From the NCBI RefSeq assembly GCF_003383095.1, contig NZ_PSYW01000001.1, forward strand, positions 62,001 through 126,000: DNA of 64,000 nucleotides, in the 5' to 3' direction. The stretch's first letter is position 1. Every line of letters starts with the position of its first letter. Below are positions 1 through 7,270 of this stretch, piece after piece. This DNA comes from Haloferax sp. Atlit-12N. GTDB taxonomy: Archaea > Halobacteriota > Halobacteria > Halobacteriales > Haloferacaceae. A model generated the notes under the pieces. The model had not been told where the DNA came from and did no database searches. It saw only the letters and a program-made list of their open reading frames with translations. Made by a program: the position numbers and the translations under genes.

Positions 1-230
1 GCCGTCACGCGGTCGACGACGACCTCGGCGCGGTCGAGCGCCTCGTCGAGGGGGACCTGAATCGCGTCTGCGACCGCCGGCCGCCGAATCGCGCGGTGGA
101 CCTCGTGTTGGACGAGGTGGTGCGCGGAGTCGTTCACCACGGTCAGGTCGGCGTCGGCGGGGAGTCGGCGTTCGAGGTCACGGGCGAGCGTGAGGCCCGC
201 GTACCCGGCACCGAGAACCAGGACACGCAT
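1..230 (-). CDS. NDH-2-like FAD/NAD(P)-binding oxidoreductase (5' part only)
   Basis: Only the first 76 or so codons are inside the window; the gene runs off the left edge. The protein begins MRVLVLGAGYAGLTLARDLE, a classical N-terminal dinucleotide-binding fold with GxGxxG near residue 7-12, then LTVVNDSAHHLVQHEVHRA. This matches the way type-II NADH dehydrogenase-like flavoproteins begin, where an FAD-binding beta-alpha-beta unit is followed by a substrate or NADH loop. Such enzymes pass electrons from NADH to quinone at the membrane face. It lies 66 nt downstream of mvaD on the same strand and may be cotranscribed with it. The exact substrate cannot be judged from this fragment. Confidence 0.8.
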   Translation of the reverse strand, partial: MRVLVLGAGYAGLTLARDLERRLPADADLTVVNDSAHHLVQHEVHRAIRRPAVADAIQVPLDEALDRAEVVVDRVT

Positions 231-296
231 GACTGACGGGTAGGGCGCGAGAGAAAAGAGGGTGACGGCGGGTGCAGCCGGTGCGTCCGCGACCGC

Positions 297-1271
297 TCAG
301 AACAGCGCTTCGGACTCGTCGAGCACTTCGGCGGGGCCGCCGACGCCCCACACGTCGGTCTCGACGCCGCAGTCGGCGACGGCTTCCTCGACGCGGTCGA
401 CGTACTCCTCGGTGGTGTTGACGTAGACGCTCGCGCCGGTGTCGGTCGAGAAGTAGACCGGCACGTCCTCTTCGTTCCGGAGCCTGCGGACGGCGTTGAA
501 CACGGCGATGGTGCGCGGTTGCCAGTAGACCCAGCCGGCGGGGCCGGTCATCGTCGTCGCCGCGAGCGACAGCGAGTCGTGCTCGGCGAGTTCGAAGGCG
601 GCGTCGAAGTCGGCGTCGTACAGAGCGTCGCGCATGTCGTCTATCTGGGCGTGGATGTGCGCCATCCGCGCCTGGAACATGTGGCTGTCGGCGGCCTCGG
701 CGTGGGCCTGTTCGGTCTCCTTGTAGGCGGGGACGTGCGCGGCGACGATGCGCAGGTCGTCTTCGAGGTCGGTCTCGATGCGCTCGGAGCGACAGTCGGT
801 GTCGTTCATCCCCGAGTAGAGGTGCGACACCGCGCCCGTGACGGCGCGGGCGGCGGACGCCGACCCGCGGCGGGCGATGGTCGAAACTTCGGGGCGCGTC
901 ATGTCGAGGCCGGCCGCCTCGCCGAGCGCCATCGCAGCCGCGGCGAACCCGGACGCCGACGACCCGAACCCGATGTTCGAGGGGAAGGAGTTCTCGCTTT
1001 CGAGGCGGACGCGGTGGTCGAAGTCGGCCAGTTCGCGGACCCGGTCGACGACGGCTTGGATGCGCTCCGCGCCGCGGCCTTCGACTTCCTCGCCGCCGAT
1101 GACGTAGACGTCTTCGTCGGCGCCGGGGAGGAACTCGACGGTCGTCTTCGTGTGGCTCGGTGCCGTGCAGACGCTGATGCTGTCGTGGTACGGCATTCGG
1201 CGCTCCGTGTCTCGCATCCCGTGATACTTCACGAGGCCCTGAATCGGGTGGGCCTTGGCGGTGGCCTTCAT
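297..1271 (-). CDS. mvaD: Phosphomevalonate decarboxylase (GHMP superfamily)
   Basis: A 324-aa GHMP-kinase-fold protein resembling mevalonate-diphosphate decarboxylase. Visible features are HPIQGLVKYHGMRD at the N terminus, the GHMP phosphate loop NIGFGSSASGFA near residue 95, and the C-terminal STDTGASVYVN block around residue 275. In haloarchaea this orthologue decarboxylates mevalonate 5-phosphate to isopentenyl phosphate (shown in Haloferax volcanii), feeding isoprenoid lipid synthesis in the cytoplasm. The start chosen is MKATAKAHP: a TTTAAC box at 1297-1302 lies about 28 nt upstream, predicting a leaderless mRNA. A longer in-frame reading upstream has atypical, Arg/Pro/Thr-rich content and crosses the promoter. 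Confidence 0.95.
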   Translation of the reverse strand: MKATAKAHPIQGLVKYHGMRDTERRMPYHDSISVCTAPSHTKTTVEFLPGADEDVYVIGGEEVEGRGAERIQAVVDRVRELADFDHRVRLESENSFPSNIGFGSSASGFAAAAMALGEAAGLDMTRPEVSTIARRGSASAARAVTGAVSHLYSGMNDTDCRSERIETDLEDDLRIVAAHVPAYKETEQAHAEAADSHMFQARMAHIHAQIDDMRDALYDADFDAAFELAEHDSLSLAATTMTGPAGWVYWQPRTIAVFNAVRRLRNEEDVPVYFSTDTGASVYVNTTEEYVDRVEEAVADCGVETDVWGVGGPAEVLDESEALF

Positions 1272-1295
1272 GTTCGAACGCCCGTCGGACTCGGG

Positions 1296-1302
1296 GTTAA
1301 AC
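1296..1302 (-). promoter_or_regulatory. TATA box of mvaD
   Basis: On the minus strand the sequence reads GTTTAAC, centred about 28 nt upstream of the mvaD ATG. This is the usual spacing for a leaderless haloarchaeal promoter and supports the chosen start. Confidence 0.6.
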
Positions 1303-1880
1303 GTCCCGATAGGTGTCGGCTCCGGCGGGTAACGAGTCCAGCAGGTCGGACGGGTACAGTCGGTCGGAAATCGAGTGCGCGCCGGCAGGACGGCTGGCGC
1401 GGGTCGGTCGCAACGGTGCGCAGGAAGGACGCACGTTCTCCCTCTCCAGCGGGAGGCGGTCAAGTTCGATGCAGTCGGTCGCTCGGTCGGTTACGTGGGT
1501 CGTCGTATCGTGTTGGCTGTCTCGTGGTTGAGTCGCTGGGTTCGTTCGATTGGTTGGTTGGGTTGGTCGAGTTCGGTGCGAGTGGTTCGTTACGGTGCGG
1601 TCGGTTCGTTGCTGTTCGGTCGGTCCGTTACGGTTCGATTGGTTGGCTGGTCGTTCGAGGTCGATGCGTGTGGTTCGTTGCTGTTCGTCGTCGTTCGATT
1701 GGTTCTCTCCGGCTATTCTGTGGACTCGGATTCGTGTCCTCGCTCCCAGACGTTCGTGACGCTCTCGCCTGTGGGTGGTGTGTGGCTGACGTCTCGCATC
1801 GTCGCATTCGGGCGGTCACTTGTGTTGCTCATGTGTTGCCTTGGTAGTTGCTACCACGTTTCGTGGATAAAGATTTCGGC
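1303..1880. other. Intergenic region with A-poor, G/T-rich low-complexity tract
   Basis: No credible gene is seen. From about 1480 to 1720 the plus strand is nearly devoid of A and built from reiterated words such as GTTCGATTGGTT, GGTTCGTT and GTTACGGT. GGTTCGTTGCTGTTCG occurs at 1603-1618 and again at 1672-1687. GTTCGATTGGTT occurs near 1544, 1633 and 1693 with irregular spacing. Because stop codons need A, all plus-strand frames are artificially open here; the predicted peptides have no recognisable domain. Confidence 0.6.
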
Positions 1881-1883
1881 GAT

Positions 1884-1890
1884 GTTATAT
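1884..1890 (+). promoter_or_regulatory. TATA box of the SRPBCC gene
   Basis: An AT-rich island with GTTATATTA lies about 27-30 nt before the ATG at 1917, so the transcript is predicted to be leaderless. Confidence 0.6.
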
Positions 1891-1916
1891 TACGACTTAT
1901 TAGCATACTAGGAGAT

Positions 1917-2357
1917 ATGAGGGGCGAGTCGAGCCGGACCCGAACGCGGGTGGAGCGCACGCCTGAGGGACGGCGACTGGTCGTCTCCCGGCGGATTTCG
2001 GCTCCCGCGGCGGCAGCGTGGGACGTGTTGGTGTCGGTCGCCGACTGGCCCGACTGGGGGCCGAGCGTGTCGGCCGTCCGCGGCATCGACGGGCGCATCG
2101 AGGCAGGCAGTCGCGGCGAGGTCCGCGTCGCCGGCGTCTGGGTCCCGTTCAGCATCGAGACGTGCGACGACGAGTCCCGCCGGTGGACGTGGCGTGTAGT
2201 CGGGATTCCGGCGACGGGACACCGCGTGGAGTCGGTCGGGACCGACCGCTGCGAGGCGGCGTTCGAAGTGCCGATTCTCGCAGGGCCGTACGCCGCGGTC
2301 TGTGCGCTCGCGCTGCGCAGAATCGAACGGCTCGCGAAGCGTCGTGCTCGCGGTTGA
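1917..2357 (+). CDS. SRPBCC-family (START-like) lipid/ligand-binding protein
   Basis: A 146-aa protein with the polyketide cyclase/SRPBCC pattern. It has an N-terminal strand and helix VSRRISAPAAAAWDVLVSVADWPDWGP (residues about 25-50), then GSRGEVRVAGVWVPFSIE and a Trp-containing strand RRWTWRVVG. A C-terminal long amphipathic helix (GPYAAVCALALRRIERLAKR) would close the ligand cavity. Members bind hydrophobic ligands or act as small cyclases or deaminases; no substrate can be named. The start at 1917 is set by the TATA box at 1884-1890. A longer upstream reading (MLPRFVDK...) would start before the predicted transcription start. Confidence 0.75.
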   Translation: MRGESSRTRTRVERTPEGRRLVVSRRISAPAAAAWDVLVSVADWPDWGPSVSAVRGIDGRIEAGSRGEVRVAGVWVPFSIETCDDESRRWTWRVVGIPATGHRVESVGTDRCEAAFEVPILAGPYAAVCALALRRIERLAKRRARG

Positions 2358-2409
2358 GACGTGCTGCGGGTGAGACAGAACGAGCGAGTGACTGGCTCCG
2401 AGCGACGAC

Positions 2410-3063
2410 TCAGAACGGGCCGAACAGGACGAGCGCGGCGACGACCGCCACGACGACGACGGCCGCGACGAGGAGCGCGAGCGCGCGACCGGAACCCGCG
2501 CCCGACGCGGCGTCCGCCTCGGCCGCGGTGCGGGCCTCTTCGGCGTCTATCTCGTTGACGATGTCCTCGAACTCCGGTTCGTGCGGCTCGTGGTACTCGT
2601 CGATGATAGCCTCGTCGAGGTCGGCGTCTTCGAGCGCCGCCACGAGGTCGGGAAGCGCCACGAGGTCGATGGGGCGCTCGACTTCGTCCGGGTCGACGAG
2701 GAGGTCGCGGTCGCCGTCCTCGTCGGGCTCGTCGAGCTGCTCGTCGGTCGCGAACGCGAGGGCGAGCGTCTCCGAGGCCTGCGCTTCGTCGCCAGTTGTC
2801 AGGAGTGTCCCAACGATGCCGCGGTCGTCGCAGCGCTCGGCGAACGCTTCGACGCTCCGGGCGTCGAACGCGGCTTCCACGTCTATCCAGACGACCTCGG
2901 TCGGTTGTGACTCGCCTTCGGGAGCCGCAAAGAGAAACGTCCGCCCGTCGCGGACGCTCCGTTTCGTTCGCTCCCCACGGGTCGCGCGGACCCGCTCGAC
3001 GACGGTTGCCGCGTCATCAGTATCGAGAAACGAAAGCACGCTCGACAACGACACGTCGCTCAT
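2410..3063 (-). CDS. Conserved haloarchaeal protein with C-terminal membrane anchor
   Basis: A 217-aa acidic protein of unknown function. Residues 1-110 form a mixed alpha/beta domain (MSDVSLSSVLSFLDTD at the start, then VVWIDVEAAFDARSVEAFAERC and GIVGTLLTTG). Its alternating hydrophobic strands are reminiscent of a nuclease-like or Rossmann-like core, but no catalytic motif is evident. A highly acidic linker follows. The last 28 residues are a single transmembrane helix (ALALLVAAVVVVAVVAALVLF) ending FGPF, so the protein should be tail-anchored with the domain in the cytoplasm. A TTTA box at about 3091-3094 supports the start at 3063 over upstream ATG and TTG options. Confidence 0.7.
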   Translation of the reverse strand: MSDVSLSSVLSFLDTDDAATVVERVRATRGERTKRSVRDGRTFLFAAPEGESQPTEVVWIDVEAAFDARSVEAFAERCDDRGIVGTLLTTGDEAQASETLALAFATDEQLDEPDEDGDRDLLVDPDEVERPIDLVALPDLVAALEDADLDEAIIDEYHEPHEPEFEDIVNEIDAEEARTAAEADAASGAGSGRALALLVAAVVVVAVVAALVLFGPF

Positions 3064-3159
3064 TGGTTCGAACGACTCTGTATCCCGCGATAAACCTTCG
3101 CGCCCCATTATCAATTCTCGATAACGGGCGGATCGTCGGAGCGGTTTCGTCGGAACGGG

Positions 3160-3741
3160 CTAGTCCGGACGGACGAGTTCGAACCGGTCGTCGGTCGTCG
3201 CGTACTCGTTGCCGGCGAGCCGACCGACTGCGTCGAGTTTCCTCGTGTCGAGTTTGCCGTCGGTCAGCACCTCGTCGGCGACGTGCGCGTGGACGACCTC
3301 GCCGAGGACGAGCGTCGAGGAGCCGACTTCCATGCTGTCGTAGAGGGTGCACTCGAAGGCGACTTTGGCGTCGGCGACGCGGGGGGCGTCGACCCGGACG
3401 GACTCGGCCTTCTCGATGCCGGCGTGTTCGAACTCGTCGACGCCGGGCGGGACCGTCGCGGCGGTCTCGTTCATCGCTTCCACGAGGTCGCGGGTGACGA
3501 CGTTGACGACGAACTCGCCGCGCGAGATGGCGTTTCGTGGCGTGTCCTTCAGCGACGGGCCGCGACCGACCGGCGCGAAGACGAGCACCGGCGGGTCGAC
3601 GCTGGCGACGGTGGAGAAACTGTACGGCGCGAGGTTGTCGGCGTCGTCGCCGCGGGTGCTCACCCACGCGATGGGGCGCGGGACGACGGCTCCCGAGAGC
3701 AGGCGGTACGGCGAGCCGAAATCGTCGGGCGCGCCGTCCAT
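3160..3741 (-). CDS. Flavin reductase-like FMN-binding split-barrel protein
   Basis: A 193-aa protein with the flavoredoxin/flavin-reductase signature. It shows YRLLSGAVVPRPIAWVSTRG at residues 12-31, NLAPYSFSTVASVDPPVL at 36-53, SLKDTPRNAISRGEFVVNVV, and a C-terminal DVRTDDRFELVRP-type ending. These residues form the FMN pocket of the split beta-barrel. The family reduces FMN with NAD(P)H or carries electrons as a flavoprotein in the cytoplasm. Length is typical for the family. No partner gene is adjacent, so the physiological acceptor is unknown. Confidence 0.85.
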   Translation of the reverse strand: MDGAPDDFGSPYRLLSGAVVPRPIAWVSTRGDDADNLAPYSFSTVASVDPPVLVFAPVGRGPSLKDTPRNAISRGEFVVNVVTRDLVEAMNETAATVPPGVDEFEHAGIEKAESVRVDAPRVADAKVAFECTLYDSMEVGSSTLVLGEVVHAHVADEVLTDGKLDTRKLDAVGRLAGNEYATTDDRFELVRPD

Positions 3742-3949
3742 CAGCGACCCCCCGCTGCGGGCGGTCGGGGTCGGGGTCGGCTACTCGGCAGGTGACGAGG
3801 ACGTGTCGAATCCGGGATTGCGTCGGTCACGAATGGGTGTGTGGTGGGTTCGGACGCCGATGAATCTGTGGGGCGGTGACGCCTCGGAACTCTGTCTGGG
3901 GTCGCGTCGGAACATGCGTCAGGGTTCGTGTCGTGAGTTGCGTCGGCGG

Positions 3950-4381
3950 TCAGAACAGCGTCAGGCCGATGGCGTAGGACCACGTCGTCCCGCTGAGCGC
4001 GAGGAAGACGAGCGCGCCGCCGAGCATGACGACGTTCTTCAGGAAGCCGGTCATCTCCGACTCCTGTTGGTCCTCGGGGACCGCCCAGAAGTTGTGGAAC
4101 ACCGGCGTCCCGACGACGAGGAAGACGGCGACGGCCCCGGCGGCGAGCGCGGGGAAGACGCCGAGGGCGATACCGAGGCCGCCGAACACGAGCATCCCGC
4201 CGGAGACGACGACGCCGAGGCGGGGGGCCGGCAGGCCCTTCATCTCCGCGTAGCCGGTCATGTGGCCGAGGTTCAGGAAGTGGTTGAGTCCCATGAACGC
4301 GAGCACCGCGCCGAAGAGGACGCGCGCGAGGAGGAACGCGATGTCCGCGCCGGGAGCGGCGAACTGGAGCGCGACGCTCAT
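3950..4381 (-). CDS. DoxX-family membrane protein
   Basis: A 143-aa integral membrane protein with four predicted transmembrane helices: residues 13-31 (IAFLLARVLFGAVLAFMGL), 58-75, 80-94 and 118-140. The DoxX-type motif FGAVLAFMGLNHF is followed by MTGYAEMKGLPAP. Family members are quinone-interacting or redox-associated membrane subunits of uncertain role. Its start has a strong Shine-Dalgarno GGAGGTG 7 nt upstream (unusual in haloarchaea) and overlaps by ATGA the stop of a 21-codon ORF. It is divergent from a winged-helix regulator that may control it. Confidence 0.85.
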   Translation of the reverse strand: MSVALQFAAPGADIAFLLARVLFGAVLAFMGLNHFLNLGHMTGYAEMKGLPAPRLGVVVSGGMLVFGGLGIALGVFPALAAGAVAVFLVVGTPVFHNFWAVPEDQQESEMTGFLKNVVMLGGALVFLALSGTTWSYAIGLTLF

Positions 4382-4443
4382 CTCGACACCTCCGTCGTGT
4401 CGGTGGTCGTGTGGCGGTCCGTCGTCAGGGGTACTACTATCAT
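4378..4443 (-). CDS. Predicted 21-aa leader peptide coupled to doxX
   Basis: A 22-codon reading frame starts ATG at 4443 (MIVVPLTTDRHTT...) and ends TGA at 4380-4378, sharing ATGA with the doxX start. A minus-strand TATA sequence at 4470-4477 lies about 27-31 nt upstream of this ATG, so the mRNA would be leaderless for the small ORF. DoxX would then be translated from the internal GGAGGTG at the end of this ORF. The Thr/Asp-rich peptide has no known domain. Whether the peptide itself is functional or the ORF only serves translational coupling is unknown. Confidence 0.45.
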   Translation of the reverse strand: MIVVPLTTDRHTTTDTTEVSR

Positions 4444-4469
4444 TGCGTTACCTGGTACGAGGCCGAACC

Positions 4470-4477
4470 GATATATA
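4470..4477 (-). promoter_or_regulatory. TATA box of the uORF-doxX transcript
   Basis: The strong box reads GTATATAT on the minus strand, about 30 nt upstream of the ATG at 4443 and about 90 nt from the doxX start. It places the transcription start at the small ORF, not at doxX. Confidence 0.55.
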
Positions 4478-4502
4478 CGTTTGCTGACACACATGTCACC
4501 GG

Positions 4503-4526
4503 GTAACCGTGCGGGTATCGGGTTAC
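4503..4526. repeat. Inverted repeat GTAACC-N12-GGTTAC in divergent promoter region
   Basis: The arms GTAACC (4503-4508) and GGTTAC (4521-4526) form a dyad just upstream of the doxX-side TATA box and between the divergent promoters. It is a candidate operator for the adjacent winged-helix regulator. It is short, so chance occurrence is possible. Confidence 0.3.
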
Positions 4527-4750
4527 ACCGGCGTCACCGGAGTTTCTACAGAATGTTCGAGGCTCGGTGGTTAGTGCCGGACTATAATCATTTTCCGCCC
4601 TCTGAGTGGCCGAGCGTTTCGTTCTCGAACGATATATGGTACGTATATGGTAGTATTGTTCGACCCTCGAAAGATATACCCCGCTTGCCATTGCATATCA
4701 GCATGGGACGTGTCAATCATGATGAAAACAACCAGCGGAGAGTCTCATTT

Positions 4751-5428
4751 ATGACCGAGACGTGGGATTCCGCGGGGTATATCGCGAGTTCCCGGTACCG
4801 GCTGGCCGTGTGTCGGTACCTCTCGGAACACGGTTCAGGACTCCCTTCTCGAATCGCCGCGGAGACCGACCTCGCACAGCCGCACGTGTCTCGGGCGCTC
4901 TCCGAACTGCGGGAGCGGGGCATTGTCGAACTGTTGGTACCGGAGTCACAGCAGAAGGGGCGACTCTACGGGCTGACGGACCTCGGCGAACTCGCCTACG
5001 AACGGGTCGCACTCGACCAGGAGGCGGAGGTTACCGTCGTCGACGACGGTGATTTCCCCGCCCCCGAACTATCGTCAGAGTTGCAGGACGCCTACGGGGA
5101 CGCACTCCGTGCAATCGCGTGGTGTGAGCCGGTTCAGACACAGATTCGCTTCTTCGAGCAGTCGCTTCTCGACCGCTACGACGAAGACACCGTCAAGACG
5201 CTCGTCGCGACGCTCACGAACGAGGAGGCCATCGACCAACCCCTCGAAGACCTGCCAATCGGAGGTCCGGAACTCGTCGCGTTCGCCATCGACGACGCAC
5301 TCATCGTCAGGGTGCCCCTCGACGGCGGCGTGAAACTACTCGTCTCGCTCGACGCGGCCATCGACGTGACGCTCAGCGAGCTCCGCGACTCCTGTCGGCA
5401 GATGACGGCCGTGGCACTCGATTCCTGA
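4751..5428 (+). CDS. Winged helix-turn-helix (MarR/ArsR-like) transcriptional regulator
   Basis: A 225-aa protein. Residues 5-90 form a winged helix: SSRYRLAVCRYLSEHGSGLPSRIA, then the recognition helix LAQPHVSRALSELRERGIVELLVPE and the wing KGRLYGLTDLGEL. The C-terminal 130 residues have no known fold match by eye and may bind a ligand. This is the common haloarchaeal architecture for local regulators. The start at 4751 fits homologue-like MTETWDS and has GGAG about 9 nt upstream. An in-frame ATG at 4703 (adds 16 residues) lies 27 nt after the TATA box AGATATAC at 4672-4679 and would be leaderless, so it remains possible. It is divergent from doxX. Confidence 0.8.
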   Translation: MTETWDSAGYIASSRYRLAVCRYLSEHGSGLPSRIAAETDLAQPHVSRALSELRERGIVELLVPESQQKGRLYGLTDLGELAYERVALDQEAEVTVVDDGDFPAPELSSELQDAYGDALRAIAWCEPVQTQIRFFEQSLLDRYDEDTVKTLVATLTNEEAIDQPLEDLPIGGPELVAFAIDDALIVRVPLDGGVKLLVSLDAAIDVTLSELRDSCRQMTAVALDS

Positions 5429-5437
5429 ACCCAGAGC

Positions 5438-5441
5438 TTTT
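5438..5441 (+). terminator. T-rich stretch after wHTH regulator
   Basis: The sequence GAGCTTTTCTCTC follows the regulator stop codon by about 10 nt. Archaeal transcription commonly ends at such oligo-T tracts on the coding strand. Confidence 0.35.
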
Positions 5442-5468
5442 CTCTCGCTCCACGACCTAGCTCGGCTC

Positions 5469-6278
5469 GTGCCACAGCGTCGCTCTTTCCCCGTTATCGG
5501 TGTCGACGGTTGTCGGTCCGGGTGGGTGTGCGCCGTCGCCGCGGACGGCCTCTCAGTGCGGGCCGTTCCCGACTTCGACGCCGTCTGGGAACTCGCCCGC
5601 GAGCGAGACGCCGCGCGGGTGCTCGTCGATATCCCTATCGGACTGCCCGACTCCGACCGCCGGGCGTGCGACCGCGAGGCTCGGGAACTGCTCGGCTCTC
5701 GCGCCGCCACCGTCTTTTTCGCGCCCGTCCGCGCCGTCCTCGACGCCGACTCCCACGAGGCGGCCAGCGCGGCGAACCGCGAGCGGACCGGAGCGGGACT
5801 CTCGATTCAGGCGTGGCACCTCGTGCCCAAAGTTCGCGAGGTCGACGCCGTCCTCCGGGAGACGCCGCACGCCCGAGACCGAATGTTCGAATCCCATCCC
5901 GAACTCGCCTTTGCCGCCTTCGCCGGCGAACCGCTCTCGGAACCGAAGTCGACGCCCGAGGGGCGCGACCGCCGCCTCGACGTGCTTCGGACGGCGTTCG
6001 CCGGAAGCGAGGAGAAGAACGGCGTCGGCGACCACGGTTCGAACGCCGACGCGACGGACGCGCCGAAGGTCGACGCCGAGCGCGTCTACCGCGAGACGCT
6101 GGACCGGACGCTCCGCCGGGACGTGGCCCGCGACGACGTGCTCGACGCGCTCGTCCTCGCGGCCGCAGCCCGGCGGCCCCTCGCGACGCTCCCGAGTGAC
6201 CCGCCGCGGGACGCTGCCGGACTGGAGATGGCGATTCGCGTCCCGACGGGCGCTCTTGGGATGGATACTGAACTTTGA
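5469..6278 (+). CDS. DUF429-family protein (predicted RNase H-fold nuclease-like)
   Basis: A 269-aa protein starting with GTG. The N terminus VIGVDGCRSGWVCAVA (residues 9-24) and VLVDIPIGLPDSDRRACDREARELLG (about 51-77) are the acidic blocks of the DUF429 family, whose core resembles RNase H-like nucleases. FESHPELAFAAFAGEPL near residue 141 and the C-terminal RDDVLDALVLAAAARR complete the family pattern. Substrate and biological role are not known. An acidic insertion (about residues 180-205, EEKNGVGDHGSNADAT) looks like a haloarchaeal surface loop. A GTG start is uncommon but leaves the domain complete. Confidence 0.8.
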   Translation: MPQRRSFPVIGVDGCRSGWVCAVAADGLSVRAVPDFDAVWELARERDAARVLVDIPIGLPDSDRRACDREARELLGSRAATVFFAPVRAVLDADSHEAASAANRERTGAGLSIQAWHLVPKVREVDAVLRETPHARDRMFESHPELAFAAFAGEPLSEPKSTPEGRDRRLDVLRTAFAGSEEKNGVGDHGSNADATDAPKVDAERVYRETLDRTLRRDVARDDVLDALVLAAAARRPLATLPSDPPRDAAGLEMAIRVPTGALGMDTEL

Positions 6279-6637
6279 CAACCTCGCAGGAATATCTGCA
6301 AAATCTTGAAGGAGAGCAATATATAGCCAACAATAGTGTTGTGTATCCTCCGAGGAGAAGATATTTATGCACGGTGTTCAATCGGATAGATGGCGCGACC
6401 ACTGTCGCCACCACAGAATACCCAGCCCAGCCCAATGCGTGATTCAGTGCCAGCACGCAGTCGGTCGCGCCTCCCGCTGCCTCTACTCGGGTTCGACGGC
6501 CCCGCCCCGGGCCCGAACCCGACCGTTTCAACGCCCTGAGCGCCCGCCACGGTCGGTGCGTCGCCCTGTTCTCGCCTGATTTCGAGCCCCGGGTCTCCGG
6601 CCCGAAGCTACATCTACGACCCATCCTAACCCCGCGT
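6279..6637. other. 359-nt intergenic region with promoter-like elements, no clear gene
   Basis: The first 90 nt are AT-rich, with CAATATATAGC at about 6318-6326 followed directly by the dyad CAACA-ATAG-TGTTG (6328-6341). Then come GAGGAG at 6352-6357 and an ATG at 6367. The 70-codon frame from that ATG has R/P-rich, non-haloarchaeal-like composition and no domain, so it is not called. An unannotated small RNA or a gene remnant is possible. Confidence 0.4.
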
Positions 6638-7081
6638 ATGTACACCGGCAGGACGGACCAGCCCTGCTGTCTCTGCGACGACCCGAAGACGGTCGCCCGA
6701 ATCGCGGTCCCGCCGCGAGCCGTGACGCTCATGGAGAACGCCGCCCCCATCGCGTGGCGCGACATCGTCGGCGACGTGACGCTCCAGTTCTGCGAGAGCG
6801 ACTGGGAACTCGTCACCGAGTTGGTCTTGGACCTCGGCATGCATCCCCTCTCTCGGTGTAACGTCGCCCGCGCGGACTTCAGCATCCGCGAGGACTTCGA
6901 GGCGCTCCTGAACAGCACCCGCGACGAACCAGACCAGACCGAACAGGAAGACCGCATGCTCGCCGAGGCCCGCGCCGTCATCGACGACGCCGACGACCCG
7001 ATGGTCGAGGAACGCGACCTCGTGGAGGCCCACGTCGTGGTCCGCGCGATGGCCGAACTCGGCGTCGACCGGACCGCGTGA
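6638..7081 (+). CDS. Conserved haloarchaeal protein with CCxxC zinc-type motif
   Basis: A 147-aa acidic protein of unknown function. It begins MYTGRTDQPCCLCDDPKTVAR, with a Cys cluster at residues 10-13. A further Cys in LQFCESDWELVTELVLDLG and one in LSRCNVARADFS could complete a metal site. The C-terminal half is helical and very acidic (EQEDRMLAEARAVIDDADDP). No enzyme motif is visible. It stands alone between a DUF429 gene and the S-layer-like/MMPL pair. Confidence 0.65.
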   Translation: MYTGRTDQPCCLCDDPKTVARIAVPPRAVTLMENAAPIAWRDIVGDVTLQFCESDWELVTELVLDLGMHPLSRCNVARADFSIREDFEALLNSTRDEPDQTEQEDRMLAEARAVIDDADDPMVEERDLVEAHVVVRAMAELGVDRTA

Positions 7082-7270
7082 GTCGCCTCCGCTGAGGCCG
7101 CCGGAACCGACGACACAAACCTTCTCGCCCGGCTGACTGTCTCGAACGGGGCGAATATCGTATTTCCCCGCAGAGAACGTATCAGCGACCAGTTGGGTCG
7201 GTCCGTCGCCGCCCCCGCGCCGATATCCGCGGACCCGGACGCCGTCGGTGCCGCTCGCCGGGACCTCACG

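Noticed and set aside
1375..1911. A 178-codon plus-strand frame in the G/T-rich tract
   Set aside because: It is open only because the tract lacks A and therefore stop codons. The peptide is low-complexity and overlaps the next gene's promoter.
6367..6579. A 70-codon plus-strand gene with a Shine-Dalgarno-like GAGGAG
   Set aside because: Codon use and R/P-rich composition do not match this genome, and no family resemblance is visible; described as an open question instead.
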